A DNA stretch of 64,000 nucleotides, taken from the NCBI GenBank assembly GCA_913020295.1, contig CAJWAA010000007.1, positions 43,178 through 107,177 on the forward strand. Reading direction: 5' to 3'. The translations under genes were made by a program, and so were the position numbers. The notes below the pieces were generated by a model, which was not told where the DNA came from, searched no databases, and was given only the letters and a program-made list of their open reading frames with translations. This stretch comes from an uncultured Flavobacteriaceae bacterium (GTDB taxonomy: Bacteria; Bacteroidota; Bacteroidia; Flavobacteriales; Flavobacteriaceae). Each line of letters starts with the position of its first letter. Position 1 is the first letter of the stretch. Below are positions 8,812 through 18,450 of the stretch, in pieces.

Positions 8812-10086
8812 ATCGAATCCAATATCTTTTCTGTAATACATTCCCTCAAAACTTATTTTATACAAAAGGTTGTAAGAATTTTTAAGTGCTTTTTTATGGT
8901 CATCCCCTAACGAGGTCACTGCTATAACCCTTCCACCATTTGTAAGGATTTCACCCTCATTATTTGTTGTGCCAGCCTGGAATACTGTACTACTGGTTGA
9001 TGAAGGTAAACCATTTATAATTTTCCCCTTTTCGTAAGCCTCGGGATATCCCCTAGAAACAGCTACTACGGTAGTAGCACTTTTTTTTTCCACCAATAGT
9101 TCAACCTCATCCAGCTTACCCACTGCAGTAGCATACAACATTTCTGCTAAGTCGTTTTTGATTCTGGGTAAAACGACTTGGGTTTCAGGATCACCCATTC
9201 TAACATTATATTCTATAACGTAAGGAGTATCCTCAACCCTTATCAATCCTATAAACAAAAAACCCACATAAGGTATGTTATCTTTTTTGAGCCCCTCTAT
9301 CGTAGGTTCTACAATGTTTTTTTGTATAACATTATAAAACTTTTGATCCGCGAAAGGCACCGGAGACACAGCTCCCATTCCGCCAGTATTGAGGCCTGTA
9401 TCTCCTTCGCCAATACGCTTGTAATCCTTGGCCATTGGTAAAGTGACGTGGTTTTTACCGTCAGTTAACACAAAGCAAGAAAGTTCAATTCCGCTCAAAA
9501 ATTCTTCAATGACAACCTTAGAGGAAGCTTTACCAAATTTTTTATTCAAAAGCATATTAGAAAGTTCCTTTTTAGCATTATCTAAATCATTCATAATGAG
9601 TACTCCTTTTCCTGCTGCTAAACCATCTGCTTTAAGTACGTATGGAGGCTTCATTTGCTCTAAAAAGGCATAGCCATCTTGTATCTTTTCCGGGGTAAAA
9701 CTTCCATATTGAGCAGTAGGTATATTGTGTCGGCTCATAAAGTCCTTGGCAAATTCTTTACTGCCTTCTAATGTAGCCCCTAACTTTTGTGGCCCTATGA
9801 CAGGGATTTTATTCAATTTGTCGTTATTGAGAAAGAAATCGTGGATGCCATTGACCAATGGATCTTCAGGACCAACAACCACAAGGTCTATATTGTTTTG
9901 AATGACCGCATTTTTTAGTGCATCAAAATCGTTAATGCCTATGTCGAGATTTGTAGCCAAGGCTTTGGTCCCTGCGTTTCCAGGAGCTACAAAAAGTCGA
10001 TCGGTCATTTTACTTTGAGCAAGTTTCCAACAAAAGGCATGTTCTCTGCCTCCGCTTCCCAGTACCAATATGTTCAATTTTTTCAT
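8806..10086 (-). CDS. purD: Phosphoribosylamine--glycine ligase
   Basis: ATP-grasp enzyme that makes glycinamide ribonucleotide, the second step of purine synthesis. 426 residues from the ATG at 10086 (MKKLNILVLGSGGREHAF). An upstream frame extension (MFP) is unlikely to be used. Visible signatures are GSGGREHA, VVVGPEDPLVNG, LKADGLAAGKGVLI, GDTGLNTGGMGAVSP and EYNVRMGDPETQVVLPR. Length is normal. No other purine gene is adjacent. Confidence 0.97.
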   Translation of the reverse strand: MKKLNILVLGSGGREHAFCWKLAQSKMTDRLFVAPGNAGTKALATNLDIGINDFDALKNAVIQNNIDLVVVGPEDPLVNGIHDFFLNNDKLNKIPVIGPQKLGATLEGSKEFAKDFMSRHNIPTAQYGSFTPEKIQDGYAFLEQMKPPYVLKADGLAAGKGVLIMNDLDNAKKELSNMLLNKKFGKASSKVVIEEFLSGIELSCFVLTDGKNHVTLPMAKDYKRIGEGDTGLNTGGMGAVSPVPFADQKFYNVIQKNIVEPTIEGLKKDNIPYVGFLFIGLIRVEDTPYVIEYNVRMGDPETQVVLPRIKNDLAEMLYATAVGKLDEVELLVEKKSATTVVAVSRGYPEAYEKGKIINGLPSSTSSTVFQAGTTNNEGEILTNGGRVIAVTSLGDDHKKALKNSYNLLYKISFEGMYYRKDIGFDL

Positions 10087-10112
10087 TGGGAACAAATATA
10101 CTTAAGTGTGTT

Positions 10113-10967
10113 TTATTTTGATTTAAACCTTTTAAAAATTCCTCTCCATCTGTAGTTTCTTAAAAATTTTCCCTGTTTTGCATCGACAATAAAAGGAACG
10201 GCCTCTCTTTTGGCCTTTAAAAACCCAATTATATAGCTGAAAAAAACGCTTACTTCTCGCATCAGCAATCCACGTTTCAAACCAATGACCAAGGTCAATA
10301 TCAAACCCAACCTCATACGATAGGTGGCTACTCCTTGAAGCCTAGCAGCACCGGGACTGTAATTAAAACCGGTTGGTTTGAGGTGTTTCACTTTTAGCGA
10401 TGGGTCAACTTTTAATTCCCAACCATAATATTGGGCCATCAATTCGTCTAGTGTATCCCATCCAATAGACCTTTTTATTTTACCGATCTCAAGAAAACAA
10501 GCTTTTCGATAGGCTTTAAGTGATCCCCTAATGTGGTCATTATTATTGAGGTTTTCCAAAACCCATTGATTATCCTTTTGAATATAGCACTGCCCCGCTG
10601 CCATCCCCAGTCGGTTGTTTTCTCTAAAATGCTGCGAAAGCTTTAACAGGTAATTTGACTCAAAAACCGTGTCTGCATCGAACTTGCAAATGATGTGATA
10701 GTCTTCATCCAATAAGTGATAGCCCTCGTAAAAAGCTTCTATAATTTTTGCCCCGGGAAGGTGTTCTTCTGTGGATTTTTTATTAATTAGGTGTATCCAG
10801 GAATGTCGTCTAATAAAGTCATTAACCTTTTCGGCTGTTCGATCAGTAGAATTGTCGTTGACCACAACCAGTTGGGTGGGTTTCAACTGCTGGTTAACCA
10901 AAGACTCCAAGGTTTCTTCAATGTTTTCCTCCTCGTTGTGGGCCGGTATGACAATGTATATTTTCAA
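10113..10967 (-). CDS. Glycosyltransferase family 2
   Basis: 284 residues. The GT-A fold is seen in YIVIPAHNEEENIEETLESL at the N-terminus, VVVNDNSTDRTAE, and a DAD-type metal motif CKFDADTVF. WDTLDELMAQ may hold the catalytic acid. A hydrophobic C-terminal region suggests membrane contact. It transfers a nucleotide sugar to a lipid or glycan acceptor; the acceptor is unknown. Its start overlaps the stop of the upstream methyltransferase gene by 4 bp, so the two are probably translated together. Confidence 0.88.
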   Translation of the reverse strand: MKIYIVIPAHNEEENIEETLESLVNQQLKPTQLVVVNDNSTDRTAEKVNDFIRRHSWIHLINKKSTEEHLPGAKIIEAFYEGYHLLDEDYHIICKFDADTVFESNYLLKLSQHFRENNRLGMAAGQCYIQKDNQWVLENLNNNDHIRGSLKAYRKACFLEIGKIKRSIGWDTLDELMAQYYGWELKVDPSLKVKHLKPTGFNYSPGAARLQGVATYRMRLGLILTLVIGLKRGLLMREVSVFFSYIIGFLKAKREAVPFIVDAKQGKFLRNYRWRGIFKRFKSK

Positions 10968-11497
10968 GATTTATGCGTTGATTTTTCAGCATAAACAATA
11001 TAGTGCCTTGGAGTAAAGTATCTCAACAGGGATCGAACGCCAAATGATTTAGGAGGATTAATCCATTTCTGACTTGCCATAATTTTCCAACCTGTTTTTT
11101 CCAAAAGCCAATCAAACTGCCAATCTTCAAATTCGTGAAAATGGCGATCTCTTGAATCAGTTTTACTGCGATAATCGTATGAAAACCATAGTTTTAAGGG
11201 AACGCTGGCTACCAGTTTTTCAGCCTTAATACTTTTTAATACTTGGTAAGGAGAAAGCAAGTGCTCCAATATTTCAAAAGCAGTTACTACCTCAGCCTTG
11301 GAGTTGGTCAATCCCTTTTGGTCTTCGTCTAAGTCTTCCCCTTGAGTATTTTCCACTTTGTAACCCTGAGCCTGCATTAATTCTGACAGAGGGTTTTTGA
11401 TCCCAAGGTCTAAGATATAGGATGCCGGGTCAATGTTTTGATTCAAAAAATCCAAGGTTTTTAGATGTCGCTTATGATGAGAATTATTGGGGTACAT
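10964..11497 (-). CDS. Class I SAM-dependent methyltransferase (short)
   Basis: 177 residues. YILDLGIKNPLSELMQAQG replaces the classical glycine-rich loop, and EVVTAFEILEHLLSPYQVLKSIKAEKLVASVP is the typical post-II region of the methyltransferase 11 type. The glycine-rich motif is poor (DLGIKN instead of DxGxGxG), so activity is uncertain. It overlaps the family 2 glycosyltransferase by 4 bp and follows the GH3-like gene by 3 bp, suggesting one operon for a surface glycan or lipid modification. Confidence 0.75.
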   Translation of the reverse strand: MYPNNSHHKRHLKTLDFLNQNIDPASYILDLGIKNPLSELMQAQGYKVENTQGEDLDEDQKGLTNSKAEVVTAFEILEHLLSPYQVLKSIKAEKLVASVPLKLWFSYDYRSKTDSRDRHFHEFEDWQFDWLLEKTGWKIMASQKWINPPKSFGVRSLLRYFTPRHYIVYAEKSTHKS

Positions 11498-11500
11498 GGA

Positions 11501-12985
11501 CTACTTTAAAGAAAGTTTATTGGCAATTTCTCTGTCGTTGGACAAACGCGGGACTTTGTTTTGACCTCCTAGTTTTCCAATGCTTTTCATGTATTTTTGA
11601 AAACCTCCATTGACAACAGGAGTGATGACCAAAGTTCTCAGAACACTTCCTTTCAACAAATCTTGATAATATACATTTTGTTCCTGCATGGATTGATCGA
11701 GTTTTTGAGCAAAATCATCCATGTTTTGGGGTGGGTTTTCAAATTCAATAAACCATTGGTGGTAGGGAAGGCCCACTTGCGGATCGATTTGTGGAGCCAC
11801 AGTAAATTCTTTGACTTGGACATTGCTATCCCGGCAAGCTTGTTGCATTGCCGTTTCAACTTCTTTTCCGATAACATGTTCTCCAAAGGCCGAGATGAAG
11901 TGTTTGATTCTGCCCGTAACCACCAGTCTATAGGGTTTTAGGGAAACAAAACATACCGTATCACCTATATTGTAAGCCCACAGCCCTGCAGAGGTGGAGA
12001 TAATAAGAACATAATTAACCCCCAATACTACCTCTCCCAAGGTATATCTTGTAGGGTTTTTCTCCCCAAACTCATAAGCTTTTATGAATTCATAAAATAT
12101 TCCATTATTCAACAATAGTAACAATCCCTTGTCATTTTGTTGATCCTGATAGGCAAAAAAACCCTCGGATGCAGGGAACAATTCAATACTGTCCACCCTT
12201 CTTCCAATTAGTTTTTCAAACATGGGGCGGTAAGGCTCATAATTGACCCCACCATAAACAAATAGTGAAAAGTTGGGGAATATTTCACCTACGGCTTTAC
12301 CCGTTTTAGCGATCATTTTCTCAAAATACATTTGTACCCAAGAGGGGATCCCGGCGATTAAACTCATATTTTCGGTTAAAGTTTCCTCCACGATTGCATC
12401 CACTTTGGTTTCCCAGTCCTCTATGCGATTAGTGTCCCATGAGGGCATCCTGTTTTTTTGTAAATAATTGGGCACATAATGGGCAACAATTCCTGACAGT
12501 CTCCCTACGGTGTTGCCTTCTTTTTTTTTGAGAACAGGACTTCCCTGAAGAAAAATTTGTTTCCCGTCGACAAAATCGGTGTTCCCTGTTTGGTGAATGT
12601 AATTGAGCAGTGCATCCCTAGCAGCGGTGATATGGGTGGGCATAGATTCTTTGGAGAGTGGAATGAATTTGGCACCGGAGGTCGTTCCACTGGTTTTGGC
12701 GTAATAAAGTGGTTTTCCTGGCCACAATACGGAAGCCCTGCCCTCCAGCATTTTATCTACATAAGGTCTGTGTCCTTCATAATCACGTATCGGAACAGCA
12801 ATTTGAAAATCTTTAAATTCCTTGATCTTATCAAAACGGTGGTCGCGTCCAAAATCAGTTGCTTTGGCTTTTTGGGTCAAATAATCAAATGTTTTTTGCT
12901 GTGCCCAAAGGGGGTTCTTGATCCACTTTTGGTTTTTCTTATTAATGAATTTAGCGAAAATTTTTGCTCCAGCTTTTTTTATCAT
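11501..12985 (-). CDS. GH3 auxin-responsive promoter family protein (acyl-adenylate enzyme)
   Basis: 494 residues. It shows the GH3 hallmarks: YAKTSGTTSGAKFIPLS (ATP/AMP loop), FVYGGVNYEPYRP, ELFPASEGFFAYQDQ and YRLVVTGRIKHFISAFGEHVIGKEVE. Plant GH3 proteins conjugate amino acids to acyl acids by adenylation. The substrate of the bacterial members is not known. ATG 12985 overlaps the stop of the upstream peptidase gene (ATGA), so translation is probably coupled. Length is usual for Bacteroidota members. Confidence 0.9.
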   Translation of the reverse strand: MIKKAGAKIFAKFINKKNQKWIKNPLWAQQKTFDYLTQKAKATDFGRDHRFDKIKEFKDFQIAVPIRDYEGHRPYVDKMLEGRASVLWPGKPLYYAKTSGTTSGAKFIPLSKESMPTHITAARDALLNYIHQTGNTDFVDGKQIFLQGSPVLKKKEGNTVGRLSGIVAHYVPNYLQKNRMPSWDTNRIEDWETKVDAIVEETLTENMSLIAGIPSWVQMYFEKMIAKTGKAVGEIFPNFSLFVYGGVNYEPYRPMFEKLIGRRVDSIELFPASEGFFAYQDQQNDKGLLLLLNNGIFYEFIKAYEFGEKNPTRYTLGEVVLGVNYVLIISTSAGLWAYNIGDTVCFVSLKPYRLVVTGRIKHFISAFGEHVIGKEVETAMQQACRDSNVQVKEFTVAPQIDPQVGLPYHQWFIEFENPPQNMDDFAQKLDQSMQEQNVYYQDLLKGSVLRTLVITPVVNGGFQKYMKSIGKLGGQNKVPRLSNDREIANKLSLK

Positions 12986-13857
12986 AAGGTCTTTGAAAAG
13001 TCAATAAAATGGGCGGGGTCTACAGAGTATCCATTAATCCAAAGTTCAAAATGGAGGTGCCAGCCTGTAGACAATTCTCCGGTATCACCTGCCTTAGCAA
13101 TGACTTCTCCTGCTTTGACCAAATCCCCTTGCACTTTTTCCAAAGAGGAGTTGTGTTTGTATACCGATAACAAACCATAATCGTGTTTGACAATGATCAC
13201 ATATCCTGTTTCCGCAGTCCACTCTGAAAATATAACGGTTCCGTGAGCTACAGCCATGATAGGAGCATTTTCGTCTAAAGCTATGTCTACGGCAAAGTGC
13301 TTTTTATCTGTATCGTACTTTTGAGAAATAGGACCAACAGCAGGCTGATAGAGGAGGTACTTTACACTGCTCAGGTTATTAGGAATGACATTGTATTTGT
13401 CCTCTTGAATGACTTCTAACCGAAGAAGAGAATCTGCCTTAGACATTTGATTGTCTGAATTTAGTGCCTTGGGCAATTCTCCATTAGCATCTAGTAAAGA
13501 GTTTTCTTTTGTATTAATCTCTCCTGTTAGGGCGCTCTTAATAGACATTATAAAACGGTCTTTTTTTTCAAATTCTATGCTGAGAGAGTCTAATAAAAAA
13601 CTGTTTCTAATGGCCTCTTTTCTGATGGACAAGCTTGTATAACCCGGGATAAATTCTTTCATTGGTGTGTAGGCTATGAAAAAAAAGGACCCCAAGGCTA
13701 TTAACGAAGTAAATAAGAAAATTAATACAATTATGTTGAACTGGGATATTCTTAAGTAAAACATTTCCTCAAAGGTAGTCTCGTTTATTACTACCATACG
13801 ATATCGGTTCAATAAGTTTTGAACCCAAAGACGTTTCTTTTTTTTCTCTTTTGCCAT
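12982..13857 (-). CDS. M23 (LytM) family metallopeptidase with N-terminal membrane anchor
   Basis: 291 residues from ATG 13857 (MAKEKKKKR). One transmembrane segment at about 37-58 is followed by a short periplasmic coiled region, then a LytM domain with the zinc motifs HFAVDIALD (HxxxD) and GWHLHFELW (HxH). Active-site ligands are intact, so a cell-wall endopeptidase is likely. The upstream TTG of the longer frame is not needed. Divergent from tatA. Confidence 0.9.
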   Translation of the reverse strand: MAKEKKKKRLWVQNLLNRYRMVVINETTFEEMFYLRISQFNIIVLIFLFTSLIALGSFFFIAYTPMKEFIPGYTSLSIRKEAIRNSFLLDSLSIEFEKKDRFIMSIKSALTGEINTKENSLLDANGELPKALNSDNQMSKADSLLRLEVIQEDKYNVIPNNLSSVKYLLYQPAVGPISQKYDTDKKHFAVDIALDENAPIMAVAHGTVIFSEWTAETGYVIIVKHDYGLLSVYKHNSSLEKVQGDLVKAGEVIAKAGDTGELSTGWHLHFELWINGYSVDPAHFIDFSKTL

Positions 13858-13960
13858 TAAAAACAAATATAGTGTTTACCCTTAAAAATAAATTGTTGGG
13901 TTAATAAAGAAATTTAGATTACATCGAATAATTATTTACATTTGACTAAAATTAGAAACA

Positions 13961-14152
13961 ATGTATTCAATGATCTATACTTTAGGCATGATTGGTGCGC
14001 CACAAATTATTTTGATCGTCGTTGTTGTTCTTTTATTATTTGGTGGAAGAAAAATTCCCGAGTTGATGAGGGGACTAGGAAGTGGTATCAAAGAATTTAA
14101 GAACGCTACCAAAGAAGATGGGGATAAATCCGATACAAAAATAGACAAGTAG
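13961..14152 (+). CDS. tatA: Twin-arginine translocase subunit TatA/E
   Basis: 63 residues: a short N-terminal helix ([16 protein letters not shown]), hinge and amphipathic helix ([20 protein letters not shown]), then a charged tail. The FGGRKIPEL motif is diagnostic for TatA/TatE. It multimerises to pass folded proteins across the inner membrane. No tatC is adjacent. A TACATTTG box at 13937-13944 fits the -7 consensus but has no good TTG partner at the right distance. Confidence 0.93.
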   Translation: MYSMIYTLGMIGAPQIILIVVVVLLLFGGRKIPELMRGLGSGIKEFKNATKEDGDKSDTKIDK

Positions 14153-14179
14153 TTGTTTAATCAAAAACAACTGTGTCTA
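14142..14179. terminator. Bidirectional hairpin between tatA and DUF4837 gene
   Basis: TAGACA (14142-14147) pairs with TGTCTA (14174-14179), and AGTTGTTT (14151-14158) with AAACAACT (14165-14172), giving a 14-bp bulged stem with a 6-nt loop. It covers the stop codons of both convergent genes (14150-14152 and 14157-14159). Confidence 0.6.
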
Positions 14180-15116
14180 AAATAGTATTGAGTTCAAATA
14201 TCTGATCCCTTTTATTCGATGCCGGTGCAAAAACGAATCCCTCAATCACCATCCATCTCTTTCTCAATGTGTCTTTTATCATATAATTTATAAAGGGGCC
14301 AGCCATAAAATCATTGGCAACCTCCCAGGTACCTTTGGTCAAATAAGTAAGCCTTCCCCCCTTTTGTGTCCTGTAAAAATAGGGGCGATATGCTTTTTCA
14401 GTGATCATGTACGATCCTTTAAGTCTGCCAGGAATATATGTTTTTCCAATTGAGTCTCTGATTTCTGGAATTCGTTTCTTTATATTTCCACGTAATGCTT
14501 TAAATGAGAGGCTATAGGCTATCAAATTCATATGTCCCTTGGGGATTTCTTTTTGAATCCAAATAAAATTGTTTGTATCCTTTACTGTATTGTAAGCCGT
14601 TGGGTAAATCAACGAAATTTTAAATCGATTATGTAAATGACGGTCTTTGGTCGGGGATTTTTTGATTCTTCTTAGCTTCTCTTTGCGTTCATTTTCAGTT
14701 AAAACAGCTTTCAATAGCTTAATGTTATCCTCCAAAAAATAAGCTTGTACGTCATCGTCCTCTCCTTTTACTTTTGCCACCACCTGAGGTTGAGCCATCA
14801 AATCTTCCGTCAGTTGAAATCCAGCCAAGGAATCTTTGACAAACCAGAGTATATTTCGGCTGTTTCTGGCAAAACCCGTAAAGACCTTAGGAGGTATATA
14901 GTTGAGGGTAAATTGAGGTTCATCGAAAGGCAAACCCTCAAAAGGGGTTTCAAGTAGTGAACGGGTTTTGTTCCCCAAAACTCCGTTCCAGCTTTTTTTG
15001 GGCATCACCACGGTCAAGTGGTTGATGTTAGCATTGGAATCAGGTAAATACCTCAGCTTAGTTTGTTGTTCCTTACAGGATATTATAATAATAACAAAGA
15101 AAATCCATTTTTTCAT
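14157..15116 (-). CDS. DUF4837 family lipoprotein
   Basis: 319 residues. The N-terminus MKKWIFFVIIIISCKEQQTK is a lipoprotein signal with Cys 14. The body is hydrophilic with conserved aromatic stretches (WIQKEIPKGHMNLIAYSLS, WEVANDFMAGPFINYMIKD, VIEGFVFAPASNKRDQIFELNTIL) typical of DUF4837, a Bacteroidota family of unknown function. It follows pgk on the same strand by 11 bp. Confidence 0.82.
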   Translation of the reverse strand: MKKWIFFVIIIISCKEQQTKLRYLPDSNANINHLTVVMPKKSWNGVLGNKTRSLLETPFEGLPFDEPQFTLNYIPPKVFTGFARNSRNILWFVKDSLAGFQLTEDLMAQPQVVAKVKGEDDDVQAYFLEDNIKLLKAVLTENERKEKLRRIKKSPTKDRHLHNRFKISLIYPTAYNTVKDTNNFIWIQKEIPKGHMNLIAYSLSFKALRGNIKKRIPEIRDSIGKTYIPGRLKGSYMITEKAYRPYFYRTQKGGRLTYLTKGTWEVANDFMAGPFINYMIKDTLRKRWMVIEGFVFAPASNKRDQIFELNTILDTVVFD

Positions 15117-15127
15117 GATCTTGAAGC

Positions 15128-16315
15128 TTATTCCATTAAGGCAGTTATCCCAGGTAAAGTCTTACCTTCGAGACTTTCCATCATAGCGCCACCGCCAGTG
15201 GATATATAACTCATTTTATCTTCTAATCCAAACTGCTTAACCGCTGCCACTGAGTCTCCTCCTCCTACCAAAGAAAAAGCTCCTGCCACAGTGCTCTTGC
15301 CGATATACTCCCCCAAGGTAACGGTTCCCGATGAGAAGTTTTCAAATTCAAAAACACCAAGGGGGCCGTTCCACAGAATGGTCTTGGACTGCATTACAAT
15401 ATCCTCGAAGTTCTTAAGTGTTTGTGGGCCTGCATCCAATCCTTCCCAATCGTTGGGAATTTCATCTACTTTGCAGATTTTTTGGTTAGCATCATTTGAA
15501 AAATCCTCTGCAATAATTACATCGACTGGGAGGTGTACCTGTACCCCTTTTGCCTTTGCTTTTTCTAAAAGCTCAAGAGCGTAATCGCAATAATCATCCT
15601 CACAGATAGAACGGCCTACACCTCCTCCTTTTGCTTTTACAAAGGTATACACCATTCCTCCTCCAATGATCAAATGATCTATTTTGTCCAATAGGTTTTC
15701 GATAATGGTTATTTTGGATGAAACCTTGGAACCACCAAGAATAGCAAGAACAGGTTTTTCTCCGGATTTCATGACTTTCTCTATTGCGTTAACTTCCTTT
15801 TCGAGGAGTCGGCCAAAAAATTTTTCCTCTTTGAAAAATTGAGCCATGATGGTGGTGGAGGCGTGTGCCCTGTGAGCGGTTCCGAAAGCATCGTTGACAT
15901 AACAGTCACCTAATTTTGAAAGGCCCTCTGCAAAATCCAAATCTCCGGCAGTTTCTTCTTTATAGAAGCGGAGGTTTTCCATAAGAATGACATTACCCGA
16001 CACAATTGAGGATGCGGCTTGTTCTGCCGCCGCGCCAACACAGTCATCAAAGAAATTGACAGGGACTTGAAGGATTTCTTCTACTTTACTGACAATGTGA
16101 GATAATGATAGTTTTGGATCTTTACCTTTGGGCCTTCCTAAGTGGGAAATCAAGACACAGCTTCCTCCCTGATTGAGAATGTAGTCTATAGTTTCTTTGG
16201 CCGCGCTGATTCTCGTGGAATCTGTCACTTGAAATTGGTCGTCGATAGGTACATTAAAATCAACTCTGACAACGGCCCTACGATTTAAAAAGTTTTGATT
16301 TATTAGGGTTCGCAT
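15128..16315 (-). CDS. pgk: Phosphoglycerate kinase
   Basis: Glycolytic enzyme that makes ATP from 1,3-bisphosphoglycerate. 395 residues from ATG 16315 (MRTLINQNFLNRRAVVRVDFNVP). Signatures: VDFNVPID, SHLGRPKGKDPKLSLSH, MENLRFYKEE, GGSKVSSKI, WNGPLGVFEF and SLVGGGDSVAAV. An upstream in-frame ATG at 16333 would add MKNFFN and is less likely. Length is normal for Bacteroidota. Confidence 0.97.
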   Translation of the reverse strand: MRTLINQNFLNRRAVVRVDFNVPIDDQFQVTDSTRISAAKETIDYILNQGGSCVLISHLGRPKGKDPKLSLSHIVSKVEEILQVPVNFFDDCVGAAAEQAASSIVSGNVILMENLRFYKEETAGDLDFAEGLSKLGDCYVNDAFGTAHRAHASTTIMAQFFKEEKFFGRLLEKEVNAIEKVMKSGEKPVLAILGGSKVSSKITIIENLLDKIDHLIIGGGMVYTFVKAKGGGVGRSICEDDYCDYALELLEKAKAKGVQVHLPVDVIIAEDFSNDANQKICKVDEIPNDWEGLDAGPQTLKNFEDIVMQSKTILWNGPLGVFEFENFSSGTVTLGEYIGKSTVAGAFSLVGGGDSVAAVKQFGLEDKMSYISTGGGAMMESLEGKTLPGITALME

Positions 16316-16454
16316 GTTAAAAAAATTTTTCAAAATTACCTTTTTTGTGACTCAGAGCAAAAGGTTTTGGCGGTATTGAAAACATAATTTTTTAGGAGAA
16401 AAGTAAAATCCAAATGGATTGATTATTTTTAACTCGCTTTAGGTTCATAAAAAG

Positions 16455-17600
16455 ATGTATTCAAGAGAAATCATTGGTCAAGACCGATTGAAACGTCAGT
16501 TAAAAGAGATGGTTTTAAAGTCTCAAGTTCCTCATAGTCAGTTGTTTATAGATTCATTTGGCTTTGGTGGACTCCCTTTAGCCTTGTACTGTGCTTTAGG
16601 CTTACTGCACGGCTTCACTAATATTGAGGCCTCTGAAAAAAGCGGAACTCCATCTCTAAAATTATTGGAACATCCCGACTTACATTTTGTATATCCGTTG
16701 ATCAATAAAGTTTCGGGTAGCTCAAAGGCTGTTTCTGATGATTACAAATCCACTTGGGTTGATTTTATTGCCGATCAACCATACGGATCCACACAAGATT
16801 GGATTCGTCAGTTGGAAGGTGGAAACAAACAAGGCATGATCGGGGTAGAGGAGGTCTCCAAAATACATCACAAAATGAATCTAAAAGCTCACCATGGAGG
16901 AAATAAAGTAATGATCCTCTTTGGTGCTGACAAATTAAGCGAAAATGCCTCCAATAAATTGTTAAAGCTTTTGGAAGAGCCCCCAAAAAACAGCTTTTTT
17001 CTCTTGATTTGTGAACAAATAGAAGGTATGCTTCCCACCTTGTTGTCTCGCTGCCAAGAGATAAAGTTGACCCCTATAACTTCAAGTGATATCAAAATTG
17101 GTGTTCAAAAACTAAATATTGAATCAGGTTCGTCTCGAATTCCATCCTTGAGTAGAGGAAGTTGGCGAAAGGTTTTAGAAGATCTTAACTCTGCGAGTCA
17201 CACCATTCATTTTGAAAAACTATTGATTCAATCTCTTAGAGCTGCATTCAAAGCTCCTTCAAACAAAGGTATTGTTATTGATTTGATTCAATGGGCTGAT
17301 CAGGCTGCCGATCTTGAGAGAGAGCAACAAAAAGCTTTTTTAGTCTACGCTTTGGAGTTTATCCGTCAAGCCATGTTAATCTCCTATCAGACCAAATCTT
17401 TACATGACTTTAAAATTCATTCTGATTTCAAAATGCGAAATTTTGCTCCTTATGTACACAGTGCCAACTTACTTTCCTTGGTAAGGCTAATGGAAGACAC
17501 ATCCTATCATTTGGAGCGTAATGCCAACCCTAGAATTCTTTTTAGCCACTTTGCGTTAGAATTGGCAAGAAATTTAAACACTAGGAAACCTGTTTCCTAA
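16455..17600 (+). CDS. holB: DNA polymerase III delta' subunit
   Basis: 381 residues. An AAA+ fold of the clamp-loader type: [34 protein letters not shown] (degenerate Walker A, as in delta'), IEEV-type sensor region, [23 protein letters not shown] and [10 protein letters not shown]. Delta' is the stator of the clamp loader. The P-loop lacks the normal GKT, as expected for delta'. The stop overlaps the convergent methyltransferase gene by 20 bp. Confidence 0.92.
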   Translation: MYSREIIGQDRLKRQLKEMVLKSQVPHSQLFIDSFGFGGLPLALYCALGLLHGFTNIEASEKSGTPSLKLLEHPDLHFVYPLINKVSGSSKAVSDDYKSTWVDFIADQPYGSTQDWIRQLEGGNKQGMIGVEEVSKIHHKMNLKAHHGGNKVMILFGADKLSENASNKLLKLLEEPPKNSFFLLICEQIEGMLPTLLSRCQEIKLTPITSSDIKIGVQKLNIESGSSRIPSLSRGSWRKVLEDLNSASHTIHFEKLLIQSLRAAFKAPSNKGIVIDLIQWADQAADLEREQQKAFLVYALEFIRQAMLISYQTKSLHDFKIHSDFKMRNFAPYVHSANLLSLVRLMEDTSYHLERNANPRILFSHFALELARNLNTRKPVS

Positions 17601-18432
17601 ATACATAAACCCAAGATGAATATTTGCCTGTAAAAAAGGCCTTGGCGGAAAACAAAAGGCCCTTAATAACTCCCCTAAAGAAAGATAATGATCTCCCCTT
17701 ATGTTTTTCTGAAATATAACAGATGTAGAAAACATCAAATCCCAGGGCTCTTTTTTCAACGAAATCAAAACCTAATTCATTAAACATTTTTATTAACCCT
17801 TTGGAAGTGAAATGCCATAGGTGTCTAGGAACATCCAAAGCCGCCCAATCTTCTTTATAGTGGATGCTATCATGGCTTTCAAAATTGGGAACGGCAACAA
17901 ACATAAGACCTTGAGGTTTTAAGAAACCTTTATAGGCTGTTATAGATGTTTCGGGATCGGGTAAATGTTCAAGTACGTGCCAAAGGGAGATCATGTCAAA
18001 GCTACTGGGTGCTAACCCCTTTTCTGTATCCCAAACCTCTAAATTGTTTTTAAGACATATACCTCTTGCTTTGGGATTGCTTTCAATGCCATAAACTTGA
18101 AATCCCCTTTTTTTCATAAAAGCCAAAAAGGCCCCAGTGCCACAACCCATATCCAATAATCTGCTTTTGGGCTGAAGGTGCTTTTTAAGAAGCGCATATT
18201 TATAATTTAGCATAATTTCTCTGGCCAAAACGTATAACAATGAGATGAATGACTCGGGTTTTGAACGATGAGAAATATAATCCAAAGAATCGTAATAAGC
18301 ATCGAGTGTTTCCAAATGCTCCACATCAGTCCAAGCCATGTGGCGAGTGGGATCCCAGTGTATTGAAAAAGATTCTCCGCTGACTAGATGATCAGTAGCC
18401 TCTAATATTTTATTTTTTTTTGCCTTGCTCAT
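17581..18432 (-). CDS. Class I SAM-dependent methyltransferase
   Basis: 283 residues from ATG 18432 (MSKAKKNK). SAM-binding motif I is [21 protein letters not shown], with motif [11 protein letters not shown] and [14 protein letters not shown]. The C-terminal part ([23 protein letters not shown]) is basic and amphipathic. An upstream in-frame ATG at 18450 would add MFHVEP, but those codons are the parS site, so 18432 is preferred. The acceptor is unknown; UbiG-like or O-antigen methyltransferase types fit. Confidence 0.82.
   Translation of the reverse strand: MSKAKKNKILEATDHLVSGESFSIHWDPTRHMAWTDVEHLETLDAYYDSLDYISHRSKPESFISLLYVLAREIMLNYKYALLKKHLQPKSRLLDMGCGTGAFLAFMKKRGFQVYGIESNPKARGICLKNNLEVWDTEKGLAPSSFDMISLWHVLEHLPDPETSITAYKGFLKPQGLMFVAVPNFESHDSIHYKEDWAALDVPRHLWHFTSKGLIKMFNELGFDFVEKRALGFDVFYICYISEKHKGRSLSFFRGVIKGLLFSAKAFFTGKYSSWVYVFRKQVS
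17582..17599. terminator. Perfect hairpin inside overlapping convergent gene ends
   Basis: TAGGAAAC (17582-17589), CT, GTTTCCTA (17592-17599): 8-bp perfect arms with a 2-nt spacer. It contains the TAA of holB (17598-17600) and most of the TAG of the opposite methyltransferase (17581-17583). Likely a bidirectional terminator, though no T-run is present. Confidence 0.5.
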
Positions 18433-18433
18433 A

Positions 18434-18449
18434 GGTTCCACGTGGAACA
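18434..18449. promoter_or_regulatory. parS-like centromere site 1
   Basis: GGTTCCACGTGGAACA is a near-perfect palindrome and matches the bacterial parS consensus TGTTNCACGTGNAACA at 15 of 16 positions. It lies exactly between the mnmG stop and the methyltransferase start. ParB binds such sites, which cluster near the replication origin. No parAB genes are in the window. Confidence 0.8.
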
Positions 18450-18450
18450 T

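Noticed and set aside
12557..13180. 207-codon plus-strand frame
   Set aside because: Antisense to the GH3-like and LytM genes; no motif and the real genes have strong signatures.
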